In this document: positions 1-6,899 of the stretch, one piece after another
How the letters are laid out: the number at the start of each line of letters is the position of its first letter
Numbering within the stretch: the stretch's first letter is position 1
Translations under genes and position numbers: made by a program
From: Competibacteraceae bacterium UBA2788
GTDB taxonomy: Bacteria; Pseudomonadota; Gammaproteobacteria; Competibacterales; Competibacteraceae
NCBI GenBank assembly: GCA_002352185.1
Contig: DEHY01000111.1
Coordinates: forward strand, 1-12,093
Direction: 5' to 3'
Length of the DNA stretch: 12,093 bases
The notes under the pieces: model-generated
Told to the model about the DNA's origin: nothing
The model's database searches: none
What the model saw: only the letters and a program-made list of their open reading frames with translations

Positions 1-1022
1 GTCAGGTTGAACCAGCCGTAAGCGGTGCCCAGCAACGCAGCAGGCGCTAAATCTGCGACCAGCGCTTTTTCCGCGCCCTCGGTGGCTGCCATAAACAGGC
101 CATAACCGGCAAACAGCGGCCACAACAGCCAGGTCTGTCCGCCATTCAGGCCCAGCATCAGATAGAACATCCCGTAGATGGCCCAGCCGGAAAGAATCAG
201 CCGTTGTCGGCCCAGGCGGTCGGACAGAGCCGACAGCGGTGTGGAGAACAGCATCGCCACGGTCGAGACCATCGCCCACAGGAGTGGAATCTGGACATCG
301 GGCACACCCAGTTCCTTGGCGCGCAGCAGTAGGAACATGTTGGACGAGTTGCCCAAGGTAAACAGCGCCAGCACCAGCAGATAGCGTTTGAAGGCGGTTG
401 GGAAGCCTTGGAGCGTCCAACTGAACGGAGCGTGCGTCACGGGTTCGACGCGGGACGGTTCCCGGATGGACAGGGCGAGCGCGATGGCGATAGCTCCCGG
501 TACGGCAGCCCATAGAAAAATGTCGCGCAGCGGCAGATTAAGCGCCAGCAGCGCGGTTGCCGCCAGCGGTCCGATCACCGCGCCGGCATTATCCATCGCC
601 CGGTGCAGGCCGAACGCCAGACCGCGTTGCGTGGGTTCCACGGCTGACGCCAGCAGGGCATCGCGTGGCGAGGTGCGCAAGCCTTTACCCACCCGGTCGG
701 CGAAGCGCAGCGCCAGCAGGATCGGCCAGGAAGCGGCAAAAGCCATGAGTGGACGAGCTATCGCGGCGAGGCTGTAACCGCCGACTACCCAGGGCTTGGT
801 CGAAGCGGTTTTATCGGCCAGCACCCCGGCGAACAGCTTGAGCAGGCTGCTGGTCGCTTCGGCGATCCCTTCAATGATTCCCAGCGTTTTGGGGCCGGCC
901 ATCAGCACCGAAGCCAGATATAGCGGCACCAGGGGATACAGCAGTTCGCTGGCTGAATCATTCATCAGGCTGACCAGTCCCAGCAGCCAGACGGTGGCGG
1001 GTAAGGCGAAGATGGATTTCAA
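1..1022 (-). CDS. MFS transporter (C-terminus beyond window edge)
   Basis: Reading the minus strand leftward from 1022 gives 340 codons with no stop before the window edge, so the C-terminus is missing; about 400 residues is usual for this kind of transporter. The protein is strongly hydrophobic with repeated membrane segments. It carries the MFS loop after TM2 (GVLADKT, about residues 67-72), a second signature DRVGKGLRTSPRDA (about 109-122) and the equivalent loop of the second half, LSDRLGRQR (about 266-274). The substrate cannot be told; sugar-phosphate or drug/H+ efflux are only guesses. No ATG lies before the first membrane segment. A TTG at 1022 overlaps the stop of the DUF190 gene by 4 nt (TTGA) and is my chosen start; TTG at 1025 is equally possible and ATG at 965 would cut into TM1. 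The overlap suggests translational coupling with the two genes upstream. The family call is firm, the start less so. Confidence 0.85.
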   Translation of the reverse strand, partial: MKSIFALPATVWLLGLVSLMNDSASELLYPLVPLYLASVLMAGPKTLGIIEGIAEATSSLLKLFAGVLADKTASTKPWVVGGYSLAAIARPLMAFAASWPILLALRFADRVGKGLRTSPRDALLASAVEPTQRGLAFGLHRAMDNAGAVIGPLAATALLALNLPLRDIFLWAAVPGAIAIALALSIREPSRVEPVTHAPFSWTLQGFPTAFKRYLLVLALFTLGNSSNMFLLLRAKELGVPDVQIPLLWAMVSTVAMLFSTPLSALSDRLGRQRLILSGWAIYGMFYLMLGLNGGQTWLLWPLFAGYGLFMAATEGAEKALVADLAPAALLGTAYGWFNL

Positions 1023-1348
1023 CAAATCGGTTGTCCGTTGATGACGCCGTATTCAGCCGGCATCCTGACATAAAAGACGTGAATCCTCTCCTGTGCGATC
1101 AATGTCAGGAGTTGCGCGGCCTCTTCATCGCTAATCATGAACACGACTTCCACCGGCAGATTACCCGCCAATTCAAAGAAATGATCTTCGTGCAGAACGC
1201 CGTGCCGGCCAAATCCGGCGATGGCGCGAAACGCCGATCCGCCGTGGATGCCCATTTTTTTGGCGCGTTCCAGCAGCCATTCATACAGCAAAACACCATG
1301 ATGCCGACGGTGTTCGTGGACATAGAATTTCAGACAGGTTCCCTTCAT
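1019..1348 (-). CDS. DUF190 (PII-like) family protein
   Basis: This 109-residue protein belongs to the DUF190 family, small proteins with a ferredoxin-like fold related to PII signalling proteins. The visible features are an opening beta strand (LKFYVHE, 6-12), a helix with [28 protein letters not shown] (20-47), an acidic/aromatic stretch [18 protein letters not shown] (53-70) and a helix DEEAAQLL. Its biochemical role is not known. DUF190 genes are very often neighbours of crcB, which suggests a role around fluoride or ion homeostasis, perhaps as a small-ligand sensor for the channel. Its ATG at 1348 overlaps the crcB TGA by 4 nt (ATGA), with a GAGG-type ribosome-binding site inside the crcB end. 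A longer in-frame reading back to 1453 would overlap crcB heavily and is rejected. The stop overlaps the TTG start of the MFS gene. Confidence 0.85.
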   Translation of the reverse strand: MKGTCLKFYVHEHRRHHGVLLYEWLLERAKKMGIHGGSAFRAIAGFGRHGVLHEDHFFELAGNLPVEVVFMISDEEAAQLLTLIAQERIHVFYVRMPAEYGVINGQPIC

Positions 1349-1740
1349 GATGTCCTCGCCATAGTCAGTAGTTTCATGGCTGAAATCCCCAGTAAAGTCA
1401 TGCTGACCGAGCCGATGACATGCGCCAGAACGATAGCCAGCGCCCAGAGACATTCCTCACGCAGCAGCAAGGTCACGGTTTCCGCCGAAAAGGTGGAAAA
1501 AGTGGTGAGGCCGCCCAAAAAGCCGGTGGTGATGGCCAGGCGCATTTCTGGAGGAAGGAGCGCGTGTTCAAGAAGAAATTGCATGGACATTCCCATCAGG
1601 AATCCGCCCAGCAGGTTTGCGGCCAGAGTTCCGAGCGGCAGGGTTGGGAATACGGGATTGAGCCAGATGCCCAATCCCCAGCGCAGCCAGGCGCCCGTGG
1701 CGGCGCCGATGCCGATGGCGAGAAAAGCGTAGAAGCCCAT
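1345..1740 (-). CDS. crcB: Fluoride channel CrcB/FluC
   Basis: This is a 131-residue inner-membrane protein with four hydrophobic segments, the normal size for the Fluc family. These proteins work as antiparallel dimers that let F- leave the cytoplasm. Seen directly: the N-terminal [13 protein letters not shown] (12-24), [14 protein letters not shown] (37-50) with the conserved pore asparagine N42, and the family hallmark [15 protein letters not shown] (73-87) with the paired phenylalanines F81 and F84 and the TM3 break region thought to bind Na+. The ATG at 1740 is preceded by an AGGA ribosome-binding site about 7 nt upstream (forward coordinates about 1744-1750). It is the first gene of the crcB-DUF190-MFS unit and overlaps the next gene by 4 nt. 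No fluoride riboswitch consensus was recognised in the 125-nt leader. Confidence 0.95.
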   Translation of the reverse strand: MGFYAFLAIGIGAATGAWLRWGLGIWLNPVFPTLPLGTLAANLLGGFLMGMSMQFLLEHALLPPEMRLAITTGFLGGLTTFSTFSAETVTLLLREECLWALAIVLAHVIGSVSMTLLGISAMKLLTMARTS

Positions 1741-1829
1741 GTCATCCTGTATAGATTGATGTTATTGCGTGGATCAGGGCGAATCGCGCAAGCTCGCCGC
1801 CTGTGTCCAAATAGGCAAGAGGCCCATTG

Positions 1830-1844
1830 AAACCATTATGGTTT
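1830..1844. promoter_or_regulatory. 15-bp perfect palindrome in divergent crcB/mepA spacer
   Basis: The sequence AAACCATTATGGTTT has 7-bp perfect arms around a single central base. It lies in the 125-bp spacer between the divergent starts of crcB (1740) and mepA (1866), 21 bp before the mepA ATG. Its position and symmetry fit an operator for a dimeric regulator. The minus-strand centre, CATAAT, could be a -10 element for crcB, but no good -35 was found at the right distance. No protein can be assigned to the site. Confidence 0.35.
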
Positions 1845-1865
1845 AACTGTTGAGAGAAGCGCGCT

Positions 1866-2723
1866 ATGTCCATTCGCTTGATGGCCCTGTTTCTATTACT
1901 GCTGTTTGGTTCGACATCCGTTCTGGCCGGCAACGGCTGGAGTGAGGTTGCTTATCCGCTGTCCGGTCCGCCGCAGGTCATCGGTTCCTACGCCGCCGGC
2001 TGCATCGCTGGAGCGATGGCGTTGCCGCTGACGGGCGACGGTTATCAAATCATGCGCGCCAGCCGCAATCGTTACTACGGTCATCCGGCATTGATCCGCC
2101 TGGTGGAACGGCTGGGGCGACAAGCGGCGGCGCAGGGCAGTCGGCTGTTAATCGGCGATCTGGGGCAACCGCGCGGCGGGCCGATGCCGAACGGCCATCG
2201 CAGCCATCAAAGCGGGTTGGATGCCGATATCTGGTTTCTGCAACAGCCCCGTGATCAGAGTCTGTCACGGTCCGACACCGAGCAGATCGAGATGCCTTCC
2301 ATGATTCGCGCTGCCGAGGGGGCCTTGAACGATTCACGCTGGTCATCGCGCTATCGGGATGCGCTAAAGCGGGCGGCGCAAGCGCCGGAAGTAGAGCGGA
2401 TTTTCGTGAATGCAATCATCAAGCAGGCGCTGTGCGATAGTGAAACCGACCGCTCATGGTTGAACAAGGTGCGGCCCTGGTGGGGTCACGACGCTCACTT
2501 TCACATCCGGCTGAACTGTCCGGCGGATTCGGGGCAGTGCCAGCCGCAGAAGCCGTTCCCGCCCGGCGACGGCTGCGATGCCGATCTCGCGCGCTGGGTT
2601 GAGGAAATTCGCCAGGCGGCATTATCGCCCAAGCCGTACCGGAAACCTGAACCGCCGTCGGCGGATCGGCTGCCGACGGCTTGCAGCACGGTGCTGAACA
2701 GCCCAACGGCCAGCCGACGATAA
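1866..2723 (+). CDS. mepA: Penicillin-insensitive murein endopeptidase MepA (peptidase M74)
   Basis: This 285-residue periplasmic zinc metallopeptidase (E. coli MepA is about 274) cleaves the D-alanyl-meso-diaminopimelyl cross-links of peptidoglycan and helps to open the sacculus for growth. A signal peptide is visible (hydrophobic LMALFLLLLFGSTS, likely cleavage after VLA at residue 21). Two LAS-type metal-binding motifs are intact: HRSHQSGLDAD (H111, H114, D121) and WWGHDAHFHIRL (H208, H211, H213). Six cysteines (46, 190, 218, 225, 237, 273) match the pattern expected for the three disulfides of the E. coli enzyme, fitting export. The ATG at 1866 follows a GAGAGAAG ribosome-binding region; ATG at 1881 (residue 6) would shorten the signal peptide. 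It is a single gene whose TAA ends 1 nt before the stop of the convergent msrB remnant. Confidence 0.95.
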   Translation: MSIRLMALFLLLLFGSTSVLAGNGWSEVAYPLSGPPQVIGSYAAGCIAGAMALPLTGDGYQIMRASRNRYYGHPALIRLVERLGRQAAAQGSRLLIGDLGQPRGGPMPNGHRSHQSGLDADIWFLQQPRDQSLSRSDTEQIEMPSMIRAAEGALNDSRWSSRYRDALKRAAQAPEVERIFVNAIIKQALCDSETDRSWLNKVRPWWGHDAHFHIRLNCPADSGQCQPQKPFPPGDGCDADLARWVEEIRQAALSPKPYRKPEPPSADRLPTACSTVLNSPTASRR

Positions 2724-2724
2724 T

Positions 2725-2864
2725 CTACGGCTCTGCCTTCTCCAGTTTCAACGACGCCGAGTTGATGCAATAGCGCAGTCCGGCTGGCTCCGGGCCATCA
2801 TCGAAGACATGGCCCAGATGCGCCCCGCAGTCCGCGCACAACACTTCGGTGCGGCGCATCAACC
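2725..2864 (-). pseudogene. msrB: msrB 3' fragment (C-terminal third of MsrB)
   Basis: On the minus strand this stretch encodes the end of a methionine sulfoxide reductase B in frame: [16 protein letters not shown], then [19 protein letters not shown], then KLEKAEP and a TAG stop at 2725-2727. It keeps one zinc CxxC pair and the catalytic cysteine. Everything upstream is missing: just beyond 2864 the homology stops, and the frame meets a TAA (2869-2871). A 44-codon ATG frame (2859-2725) remains but cannot form the fold. From 2741 to 2864 it matches 3510-3633 in the intact msrB with four differences, three silent and one Ala/Thr. Its stop lies 1 nt from the mepA stop, as if this were the original msrB end converging on mepA. 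Confidence 0.9.
2741..2864. repeat. 124-bp direct repeat, left copy
   Basis: This matches 3510-3633 at an offset of 769 bp with four substitutions (at 2784, 2785, 2833 and 2848) and no gap that I can see. The match is lost on both sides. The repeat is internal msrB coding sequence, and the pair brackets a 645-bp segment carrying hicBA. Confidence 0.9.
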
Positions 2865-2896
2865 GGAATTAAGGCCCCCCGCTATGTGCTGGTGTT

Positions 2897-3124
2897 TTAA
2901 TTCTTCCTCAAAAACTCTTCCATCTCGATCCCTGCCTGTTTCAAAATGGCCCTGAGCGTACCTTCGGGCATATCCCCAGGATGATTGGGGATCGTGGTAT
3001 AGCGGTTGGTCGTAGAATTGTACCAAATTTCGTGAGAACCGGCGGCCTAACGGTCAAACTCAAATCCCAACCGCTTGAGTCGCATGACGATCTCGCGGTA
3101 ACGAAAGCCGGCCAATTTTCCCAT
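2897..3124 (-). pseudogene. hicA: HicA mRNA-interferase toxin, interrupted by in-frame TAG
   Basis: The frame reads 75 residues of a HicA toxin, a small dsRBD-like ribonuclease that cleaves mRNA, with one stop inside. It starts MGKLAGFRYREIVMRLKRLG and continues FEFDR; codon 26 is TAG (3047-3049). It then resumes in the same frame with AAGSHEIWYN, the conserved TTIPNHPGDMPEGTLRAIL and a final TAA. The family normally has a glutamine at this point, so a single CAG to TAG change explains the break. The catalytic histidine of the GSH motif (codon 31) lies after the stop, so the 25-residue product should be inactive. No start codon just after the stop would restore the histidine. The ATG at 3124 overlaps the hicB stop by 1 nt (TAATG). 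Suppression of the amber codon or a sequencing error are the alternatives. Confidence 0.88.
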
Positions 3125-3354
3125 TAGCCGCTTATCACCAGCGGGTAGTCAAAAGAATCTTCAGTGGATTTGAGATGAACAGGGCCGTATCGCTCGGCTT
3201 GCGCCTCCAGCAAACGCCTGGCCACATCACGGGCAATCTCCAGCGTTTCGACGAGGGTACGCCCTTGGGCGACTAATCCGGGTACCTCTTCAGAGGTGGC
3301 AAGATACACACCTTCCGGCAACTTCTCGATATGCAAATTGACAATCTGCTCCAC
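3124..3354 (-). CDS. hicB: HicB-family antitoxin
   Basis: This 76-residue protein has the partly degraded RNase H-like fold of short HicB antitoxins, which bind HicA and block its nuclease. The recognisable core is YLATSEEVPGLVAQGRTLVE (18-37), followed by the helix TLEIARDVARRLLEAQAERYG. There is no room for a separate C-terminal DNA-binding domain, so any autorepression would need another route. The start is GTG at 3354, with an AGAGGT ribosome-binding site about 6 nt upstream. Here the antitoxin precedes the toxin (hicB-hicA order), and its TAA is shared with the hicA start. Since the toxin frame is broken, it may be an orphan that can neutralise HicA encoded elsewhere. It sits inside the 645-bp insert between the msrB repeats. 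Confidence 0.88.
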   Translation of the reverse strand: MEQIVNLHIEKLPEGVYLATSEEVPGLVAQGRTLVETLEIARDVARRLLEAQAERYGPVHLKSTEDSFDYPLVISG

Positions 3355-3402
3355 GGGTTTTACCTCTGTGCATCAAGCATCGGGTTTGTTCCACAATCGG
3401 GC

Positions 3403-3492
3403 AATAAAAATAGGGGACAGCGTGTAGCACGAAGCGTAACCAACCCAATGAGCCCGCTGGGCAACGCTGCGCTTTTGCCCGACCTGCGCCCT
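3403..3492. repeat. Intergenic repeat-like block with hairpin
   Basis: This non-coding stretch between hicB and msrB looks like remnants of dispersed intergenic repeats. It holds AAAAATAGGGGACAG (about 3408-3422), a string often seen near REP-type elements. It then has GAAGCGTAACCAACCC (3431-3446) and an inverted repeat GGGCAA...TTGCCC (3459-3464 and 3475-3480, 10-nt loop) followed by GACCTGCG. Motifs of the type GTAGGTCGGGCAA...GCCC are widespread dispersed repeats in proteobacteria. The right-hand edge abuts the msrB stop codon, so the hairpin could also end msrB transcription, although it lacks a T-run. The family assignment is from memory. Confidence 0.4.
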
Positions 3493-3895
3493 ATAACCCC
3501 ACCTTTTTATCCAGTTTCAACGACGCCGAGTTGATGCAATAGCGCAGTCCGGTCGGCTCCGGGCCATCATCGAAGACATGGCCCAGATGCGCCCCGCAGT
3601 CGGCGCACAACACTTCAGTGCGGCGCATCAACCAGCCGCGATCATCGGCGGTGGCGACATTCTCGGCCCGTACCGGCTGCCAGAAACTCGGCCAGCCGCT
3701 GCCGGAATCAAACTTGGTTTTGGACTCGAACAGAGCTTTGCCGCAGCACACGCAGCGATAAATCCCAGGCTCATGGCAATCGTGATACTCGCCGGTGAAC
3801 GCCGGTTCGGTGCCCTTCTGGCGGCAAATCCGGTACTGCTCCGGGGTTAGTTGCGCCCGCCATTCGGCATCGGTTTTAGCACGGTTGTCGCTCAT
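3491..3895 (-). CDS. msrB: Peptide-methionine (R)-S-oxide reductase MsrB
   Basis: This 134-residue cytoplasmic enzyme reduces the R-epimer of methionine sulfoxide in proteins, using thioredoxin as donor. Both zinc CxxC pairs are present (C48/C51 in [10 protein letters not shown] and C97/C100 in [10 protein letters not shown]). The core SGSGWPSFW (65-72) and the catalytic cysteine C120 in RYCINSASL are also intact. A leading [20 protein letters not shown] matches the family N-terminus. The ATG at 3895 has a strong GAGGGA ribosome-binding site; a longer frame to 4039 runs into the antiporter gene and is rejected. The last residues (DKKVGL) differ from the KLEKAEP end of the remnant at 2725, which suggests the native tail was replaced when the hicBA segment entered. 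The antiporter gene lies 61 nt upstream on the same strand, so the two are probably cotranscribed. Confidence 0.95.
   Translation of the reverse strand: MSDNRAKTDAEWRAQLTPEQYRICRQKGTEPAFTGEYHDCHEPGIYRCVCCGKALFESKTKFDSGSGWPSFWQPVRAENVATADDRGWLMRRTEVLCADCGAHLGHVFDDGPEPTGLRYCINSASLKLDKKVGL
3510..3633. repeat. 124-bp direct repeat, right copy
   Basis: This is the partner of 2741-2864 and lies inside the intact msrB (its last third). There are four substitutions between the copies. To the right it continues into normal msrB; to the left it runs after 16 nt into the msrB stop and the repeat-like block. Confidence 0.9.
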
Positions 3896-3956
3896 GGTTG
3901 TCCCTCGTTGCGGATTATGAATGTGCCGCAATAGACCACATCGGCGCGAATTGGTG

Positions 3957-5552
3957 TCAAACCGCCGCCTTCCCGACCGGATGCGACCGGTCGTCCAGCG
4001 CCTCCCAGACATGCTCGGCCAGGCCGACGCCAACTTCATTGAACGCCAGGAAGGTCATGTCCGCGCCCGCCGCCCGCAATGCGGCTTCCTCTTCGGGATG
4101 GTGGCTGATGGCGCCGATCAGCCCCTGAAAGCCGTGCCGCCGCAACTGCTGGGTCGCAATGTGTTTCGCTTCCGGGTCCGGCATCGCCAGAATCACCGCC
4201 CGCAGTCCGTCCAGCTTCAGCCGGTGCCAGAAACCGGGATCCTCGGCGTCGGCATAAACCACCCGCCGACCTTCGTGAACATGCCGCTCAACCTTGCCCA
4301 CATCGGAATCAATGCCCGACACCATCAGCACCCGATGATGCGTCGAAAGATGCTGGCGTTTTTTGAGGAAATCGTAGGCGGCGGCGCCGGCGTGGCCCAT
4401 GCCAAGAATGAGAATCTGGGTGCTGCCCAGCGACACCGGCTGCTCGTCGGGATGTCGATCCGAGCGCTCGAATTGCGCCAGCCCATTTTCCAGCCGCTCG
4501 TAGATGGCGTGGGCGAAGCGATTGAGCGGAGCCGCGACGACGAAGGACAGCGCCACCGTGATCGCCAGCAACACCAGCCAGTCGGCGGCCAGTTGCCCGT
4601 TGTTAACCATGAGCTTCACTGCGATCAGGGCGAATTCGCTATAACTGGTCAGGGCCAGCGCGGTCAGAAACGCAGTGCGGGCGCGCAGCCGGAACCACAC
4701 CAGGATAAAGAAGAACAACGCGGCCTTGAGCGGCAACAGCAGCGTTAACAGCAGCGCCCCGGCCACGGCCGCCAGACTCGGCTGATGCAGCAAGCCGATT
4801 TGCAGGAAAAAACCGACCAGCAACACTTCCTTGAGCGCCCACAGCGCCTTGGACAATTCCACCGCCCGGGGATGACCGGCCAGCAGCGCCCCCAGCACCA
4901 GCGCGCCCAGTTCCGAACCCAATCCCAGATGTTCGAAGCCTTGCCCACCGATGACCAGCGCCAGCGCCAGCCCATACAGCACCAGCAATTCGTCGTGGCC
5001 GCTCCAGTCCAATAGTTTTGTCACCAGCGGTCGCAACAGCGGCAATCCCAGGATCAGCAAGGCCCAGGGTGACGGCGCTCCCGCTCCGGCCAGCGCCATC
5101 AGCCCCAGCGCCGCCAAGTCCTGAATAATCAGAATGCCGATAGCCAGTCGACCGTGAAAAGCGCGCAGTTCGACCTTTTCTTCCAGCGCCTTGGCCGCCA
5201 GCACCGTGCTGGAAAATCCCAGGGTGATCGCCAGCAACAGGGCCTGTCCGGCGGGCAGACCAAGTGCCGCCGATAGACCCAGGCCCAGCACGGCGCCGCT
5301 GATGGCCAGATGCAGCAATCCCCCGCCCCAGACTTCCGGGCGGATCAGGCTTTTCAAGCGCAGCTTGAGACCTACGCTGAACAGGAGCAGCAACACTCCG
5401 GCATGGGCGGTCTGGTCGAGCAGTTCGCTGCCTTGCTGGCCGAAGGCATTAAGCATGAACCCCGCCGCCAGATAGCCGACCAGTGGCGGCAATCCCAAAT
5501 GGCGAAACAGCAGACCCAGCAGAAAAGCCAGCGCAAGCCAAAGCGCATCCAT
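3957..5552 (-). CDS. Kef/YbaL-type monovalent cation:proton antiporter (CPA2) with RCK domain
   Basis: A 531-residue inner-membrane protein. Residues about 1-345 form a dozen or so hydrophobic segments typical of CPA2 antiporters, with [14 protein letters not shown] (19-32), [16 protein letters not shown] (111-126) and the QD motif in [10 protein letters not shown] (Q144, D145). Residues about 378-500 form an RCK/TrkA-N Rossmann domain with [13 protein letters not shown] (381-393), which should bind NAD(H) or another nucleotide and gate transport. This resembles E. coli YbaL and KefB/KefC, which exchange K+ for H+ during electrophile stress. The substrate ion here is not proven, and there is no second RCK-C domain. 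ATG at 5552 gives [10 protein letters not shown], the expected N-terminus; ATG at 5582 with ten more residues is possible. msrB follows at 61 nt, pairing two potential stress functions. Confidence 0.9.
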   Translation of the reverse strand: MDALWLALAFLLGLLFRHLGLPPLVGYLAAGFMLNAFGQQGSELLDQTAHAGVLLLLFSVGLKLRLKSLIRPEVWGGGLLHLAISGAVLGLGLSAALGLPAGQALLLAITLGFSSTVLAAKALEEKVELRAFHGRLAIGILIIQDLAALGLMALAGAGAPSPWALLILGLPLLRPLVTKLLDWSGHDELLVLYGLALALVIGGQGFEHLGLGSELGALVLGALLAGHPRAVELSKALWALKEVLLVGFFLQIGLLHQPSLAAVAGALLLTLLLPLKAALFFFILVWFRLRARTAFLTALALTSYSEFALIAVKLMVNNGQLAADWLVLLAITVALSFVVAAPLNRFAHAIYERLENGLAQFERSDRHPDEQPVSLGSTQILILGMGHAGAAAYDFLKKRQHLSTHHRVLMVSGIDSDVGKVERHVHEGRRVVYADAEDPGFWHRLKLDGLRAVILAMPDPEAKHIATQQLRRHGFQGLIGAISHHPEEEAALRAAGADMTFLAFNEVGVGLAEHVWEALDDRSHPVGKAAV

Positions 5553-5768
5553 AATGTGTGAAACTCCGAAAAGGGAACCCATGCGGTAAGCGGAAGGGAT
5601 AGAAGAGGCGTTTCTATATATACCGCTTCTCAAGGATAGCCCGGCTCTCAGGCGGCGTACCCGTAAATCCGAGGTCTGCCTGTGGAAACGGCGGCATCTC
5701 CGCTAAAATGGGTGTACGCCCCTTCGCCCATTTCATCACTGCCGGAAAATAATAAAGGTTTTCACTCA
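5553..5768. promoter_or_regulatory. Divergent spacer antiporter/hisC with candidate promoter elements
   Basis: This 216-bp spacer between the divergent antiporter and hisC genes must carry both promoters. On the + strand TAAAAT (5704-5709) is a 5/6 match to a -10 hexamer 60 bp before the hisC ATG, but its -35 region is poor. An AT island TATATATA (5615-5622) in GC-rich surroundings could serve as a -10 for the leftward antiporter, again without a clear -35. No leader peptide with runs of Tyr, Phe or His codons and no T-box were seen. Confidence 0.35.
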
Positions 5769-6893
5769 ATGAGTTGCGATTTTTCATCCCTTGCTGCCCC
5801 CGGTGTTCGCACCCTGCAACCCTATCAGCCCGGCAAGCCGGAAAGCGAATTGCGCCGTGAATACGGCCTGAGCCATATTGTCAAGCTGGCGTCCAATGAG
5901 AACCCGCTCGGCCCCAGCCCCAGGGCGCTGGCTGCGGTGCGCGAGGCGTTGAGCGAAATGGCCCGTTATCCCGACGGCAATGGCTTTGCCTTGAAAACGG
6001 CGCTTTCATCCCGGTTAAACGTGCCCATGACGGCGCTGACGCTGGGCAACGGTTCCAATGACGTGCTGGAACTGGTCGGGCGCGCCTTTCTGACTTCGGC
6101 GCATGAAGCGGTATTCTCTGAACACGCTTTCGCGGTCTATCCCATTGTCACCCAGGCGGTCGGCGCGACGGCCCGCGTCGCCAAGGCCAATCCTCCCGAC
6201 CATGCCATGCCGCACGGCCACGATTTGGCGGCGATGCAGGCCTTAATCACTGATCGCACCCGTGTCGTCTTCATCGCCAATCCCAACAATCCGACCGGCA
6301 CTTGGTTACATACCCTGGAATTACAGTCGTTTCTGGAATCGGTGCCGGAACAGGTGCTGGTGGTGGTGGATGAAGCCTATTTTGAATACGTCGAGGCTGA
6401 CTCGGACTGTCCCGATACCCTGCGCTGGTTCGACCGCTTTCCCAATCTGATCGTGACCCGCACTTTCTCCAAGGCCTACGGGCTGGCGGGATTGCGGGTC
6501 GGTTACGCGGTCTCACAACCGCCGGTCGCGGATCTGCTCAATCGGGTGCGCCAGCCGTTCAATGTCAACAGTCTGGCCCTGGCGGCGGCTACGGCGGCGC
6601 TGGACGATGTCGAACATCTGGAACGAGGCAGGGCGCTCAACCGCGCCGGCATGAACCAGTTGCAGGAGGCTTGCCGCCGATTCGGGTTAAGCTGGCTGCC
6701 GTCGGCGGGCAATTTCCTGTGTGTTGATGTCGGTCGGTCAGGGCGTGAACTGTTCCTGGCGCTGCTAAAACAAGGGGTCATCGCCCGACCGGTGGATAAT
6801 TACGGCCTGCCGCAATACCTGCGGATCAGCATCGGGACCGAGGCGGAAAATGCCCGGTTGATCGAGGCATTGGGCGATGTGCTGAAGGAGTGA
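5769..6893 (+). CDS. hisC: Histidinol-phosphate / aromatic aminotransferase HisC
   Basis: This is a 374-residue PLP enzyme of aminotransferase fold type I. Seen directly: SNENPLGPS (42-50), NPNNPTGT (171-178), VVDEAYFEYV (199-208, with the cofactor-binding D201 and Y204), TFSKAYGLAGLRVGY (232-246, with Schiff-base K235) and LRISIG with the substrate-carboxylate arginine R352. HisC makes histidinol phosphate from imidazole-acetol phosphate. Copies placed beside tyrA and aroA, as here, are often HisC2-type enzymes that also transaminate phenylpyruvate or hydroxyphenylpyruvate; I infer such an aromatic role from context. The ATG at 5769 (after AAAGG) matches the family N-terminus; the open frame reaches back to 5682, but the extra 29 residues are not family-like. 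Only 6 nt separate its stop from the tyrA start. Confidence 0.93.
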   Translation: MSCDFSSLAAPGVRTLQPYQPGKPESELRREYGLSHIVKLASNENPLGPSPRALAAVREALSEMARYPDGNGFALKTALSSRLNVPMTALTLGNGSNDVLELVGRAFLTSAHEAVFSEHAFAVYPIVTQAVGATARVAKANPPDHAMPHGHDLAAMQALITDRTRVVFIANPNNPTGTWLHTLELQSFLESVPEQVLVVVDEAYFEYVEADSDCPDTLRWFDRFPNLIVTRTFSKAYGLAGLRVGYAVSQPPVADLLNRVRQPFNVNSLALAAATAALDDVEHLERGRALNRAGMNQLQEACRRFGLSWLPSAGNFLCVDVGRSGRELFLALLKQGVIARPVDNYGLPQYLRISIGTEAENARLIEALGDVLKE

Positions 6894-6899
6894 TTGAAC

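Noticed and set aside
178-1732. Several + strand frames across the first 1.7 kb
   Set aside because: They are antisense to the MFS, DUF190 and crcB genes, whose protein motifs are clear.
1741-1865. Fluoride riboswitch upstream of crcB
   Set aside because: Read on the minus strand, the leader lacks the conserved GGNGATGG and CTGATGGCTCC-type segments in the required order.
2725-2859. 44-codon mini-MsrB as a functional small protein
   Set aside because: It lacks half of the zinc site and most of the fold and has no ribosome-binding site; it is better read as a gene remnant.
3921-4748. 275-codon + strand frame
   Set aside because: It lies antisense to the antiporter gene and has low-complexity Gln/Arg/His-rich composition; a shadow.
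5682-5768. 29-codon N-terminal extension of hisC
   Set aside because: The residues are not family-like and the ATG at 5769 gives the usual HisC N-terminus; the segment more likely carries the promoter and leader.
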